NCBI GenBank assembly: GCA_011065225.1
Contig: JAAKFC010000021.1
Span: 1 to 14,427 of the forward strand
Origin: Chlamydiota bacterium
GTDB lineage: Bacteria; Chlamydiota; Chlamydiia; Chlamydiales; Rhabdochlamydiaceae
Length of the DNA: 14,427 nt
Reading direction: 5' to 3'
Shown here one piece after another: positions 14,116 through 14,427 of the stretch. The translations under genes were made by a program, and so were the position numbers. Positions within the stretch are counted from its first letter, which is position 1; the number at the start of each line of letters is the position of its first letter. The notes beneath the pieces were generated by a model. It saw only the letters and a program-made list of their open reading frames with translations. It searched no databases and was not told the origin of the DNA.

Positions 14116-14427
14116 ATGAATCTCTGGCTAAAATCTCTGGGAGGATTTTAAGAATTAATTGGTGAAATTTCTTGTGAGGGTTTCCATAGGTTTTCTGCAC
14201 GGCTTACTTCGTTGCCGTGTCCAGCGCTAACGCGTCACCTACGCGACGATGGCTGCGGCAAATCGGACCCTACGCGAAGCGGTCCGTGCAAAGCACTGAT
14301 CCCACTTCGCACGGGCCAATTTTCCTTTGCCCTAGTCGCCATCGGCTGCTCGAGCATAAAAAGGGTGTTCCACCTCTTTTTATGTCGCTCGCAGAACCAC
14401 TCTATTTTGGCAAAAACAATTTGGCCC
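14116..14427. other. Gene-free GC-rich region dense in inverted repeats, cut by the window edge
   Basis: No convincing coding region. From about 14198 the composition changes: 74 of the 120 bases at 14221-14340 are G or C (62%). Dyads in order: CACGGC/GCCGTG (14198-14203, 14214-14219); CGGACC/GGTCCG (14264-14269, 14281-14286); GTGC/GCAC (14286-14289, 14293-14296); a long hairpin CATAAAAAGGGTG-TTC-CACC-t-CTTTTTATG (14355-14384); and an outer pair GGGCCAA (14313-14319) with TTGGCCC (14421-14427), imperfectly extended inwards to about 19 bases. It could be a dispersed intergenic repeat, a miniature mobile element or a structured RNA. The only open frame of note is a 40-codon minus-strand one (14357-14235), which I do not call as a gene. 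Confidence 0.5.
14355..14384. repeat. Long hairpin-forming inverted repeat
   Basis: CATAAAAAG-GGTG-TTC-CACC-t-CTTTTTATG: 13 base pairs, a single bulged T (14375) and a 3-base loop. It is the strongest dyad in the window after the dnaK terminator. The outer flanks CTGCTCGAG and TCGCTCGCAG extend the symmetry imperfectly. No U-run follows on either strand, so it is not a typical terminator. Confidence 0.6.

Noticed and set aside
14190..14300. Possible tRNA in the GC-rich block
   Set aside because: The hairpins do not make a cloverleaf and no T-loop-like GGTTCGAATCC or CCA-end stem is present.
14235..14357. 40-codon minus-strand open frame starting MLEQPMATRAK
   Set aside because: It runs through the GC-rich palindromic block, where open frames arise from composition; no recognisable domain, and the hairpin overlaps its start. 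Kept only as part of the repeat region.

Overview
The window looks like a chromosomal piece from a chlamydia-like bacterium (order Parachlamydiales or a relative). The evidence is an hrcA-grpE-dnaK operon with HrcA encoded first and carrying a C-terminal tail, a long RseP-type site-2 protease of 642 residues, and genes for proteins built like eukaryotic ubiquitin machinery, as expected of an intracellular bacterium of protist or animal hosts. The family is inferred from protein features alone; no search was run.

Layout. 1-3012: most of a large fungal-type NAD-dependent glutamate dehydrogenase, cut by the left edge. 3021-3117: control region of the heat-shock operon, with a degenerate CIRCE operator and two perfect TATAAT boxes. 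3097-6867: hrcA, grpE and dnaK, with a 1-base overlap and a 4-base gap, closed by a strong intrinsic terminator at 6889-6917. 6919-8710: two AT-rich genes, each with its own consensus-like promoter, encoding membrane proteins with an N-terminal RING-like zinc finger. 8688-10812 (minus): a class I SAM-dependent methyltransferase and a GH3 beta-N-acetylhexosaminidase (NagZ), overlapping by 8 bases. 10745-12168: a gene for a USP-family (peptidase C19) deubiquitinase-like protein with Cys box, His box and DD motif. 12152-14080 (minus): RseP with HExxH and LDG motifs and three PDZ-like repeats. 14081-14427: no convincing gene, but a GC-rich stretch dense in inverted repeats.

The most interesting content is a possible ubiquitin toolkit: two RING-like proteins (candidate E3 ligases) and one USP (candidate eraser), threaded between housekeeping genes within about 5.2 kb. 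Each has its own sigma70-like promoter, is AT-richer than its neighbours where sampled, and two of the three overlap neighbouring genes end to end. The two RING-like domains share an unusual ligand pattern, so they are probably paralogues. A reasonable inference is that all three are host-directed effectors; secretion cannot be read from the sequence.

The housekeeping genes cover protein quality control (DnaK-GrpE with the HrcA repressor; RseP in the membrane), peptidoglycan sugar turnover (NagZ) and glutamate catabolism.
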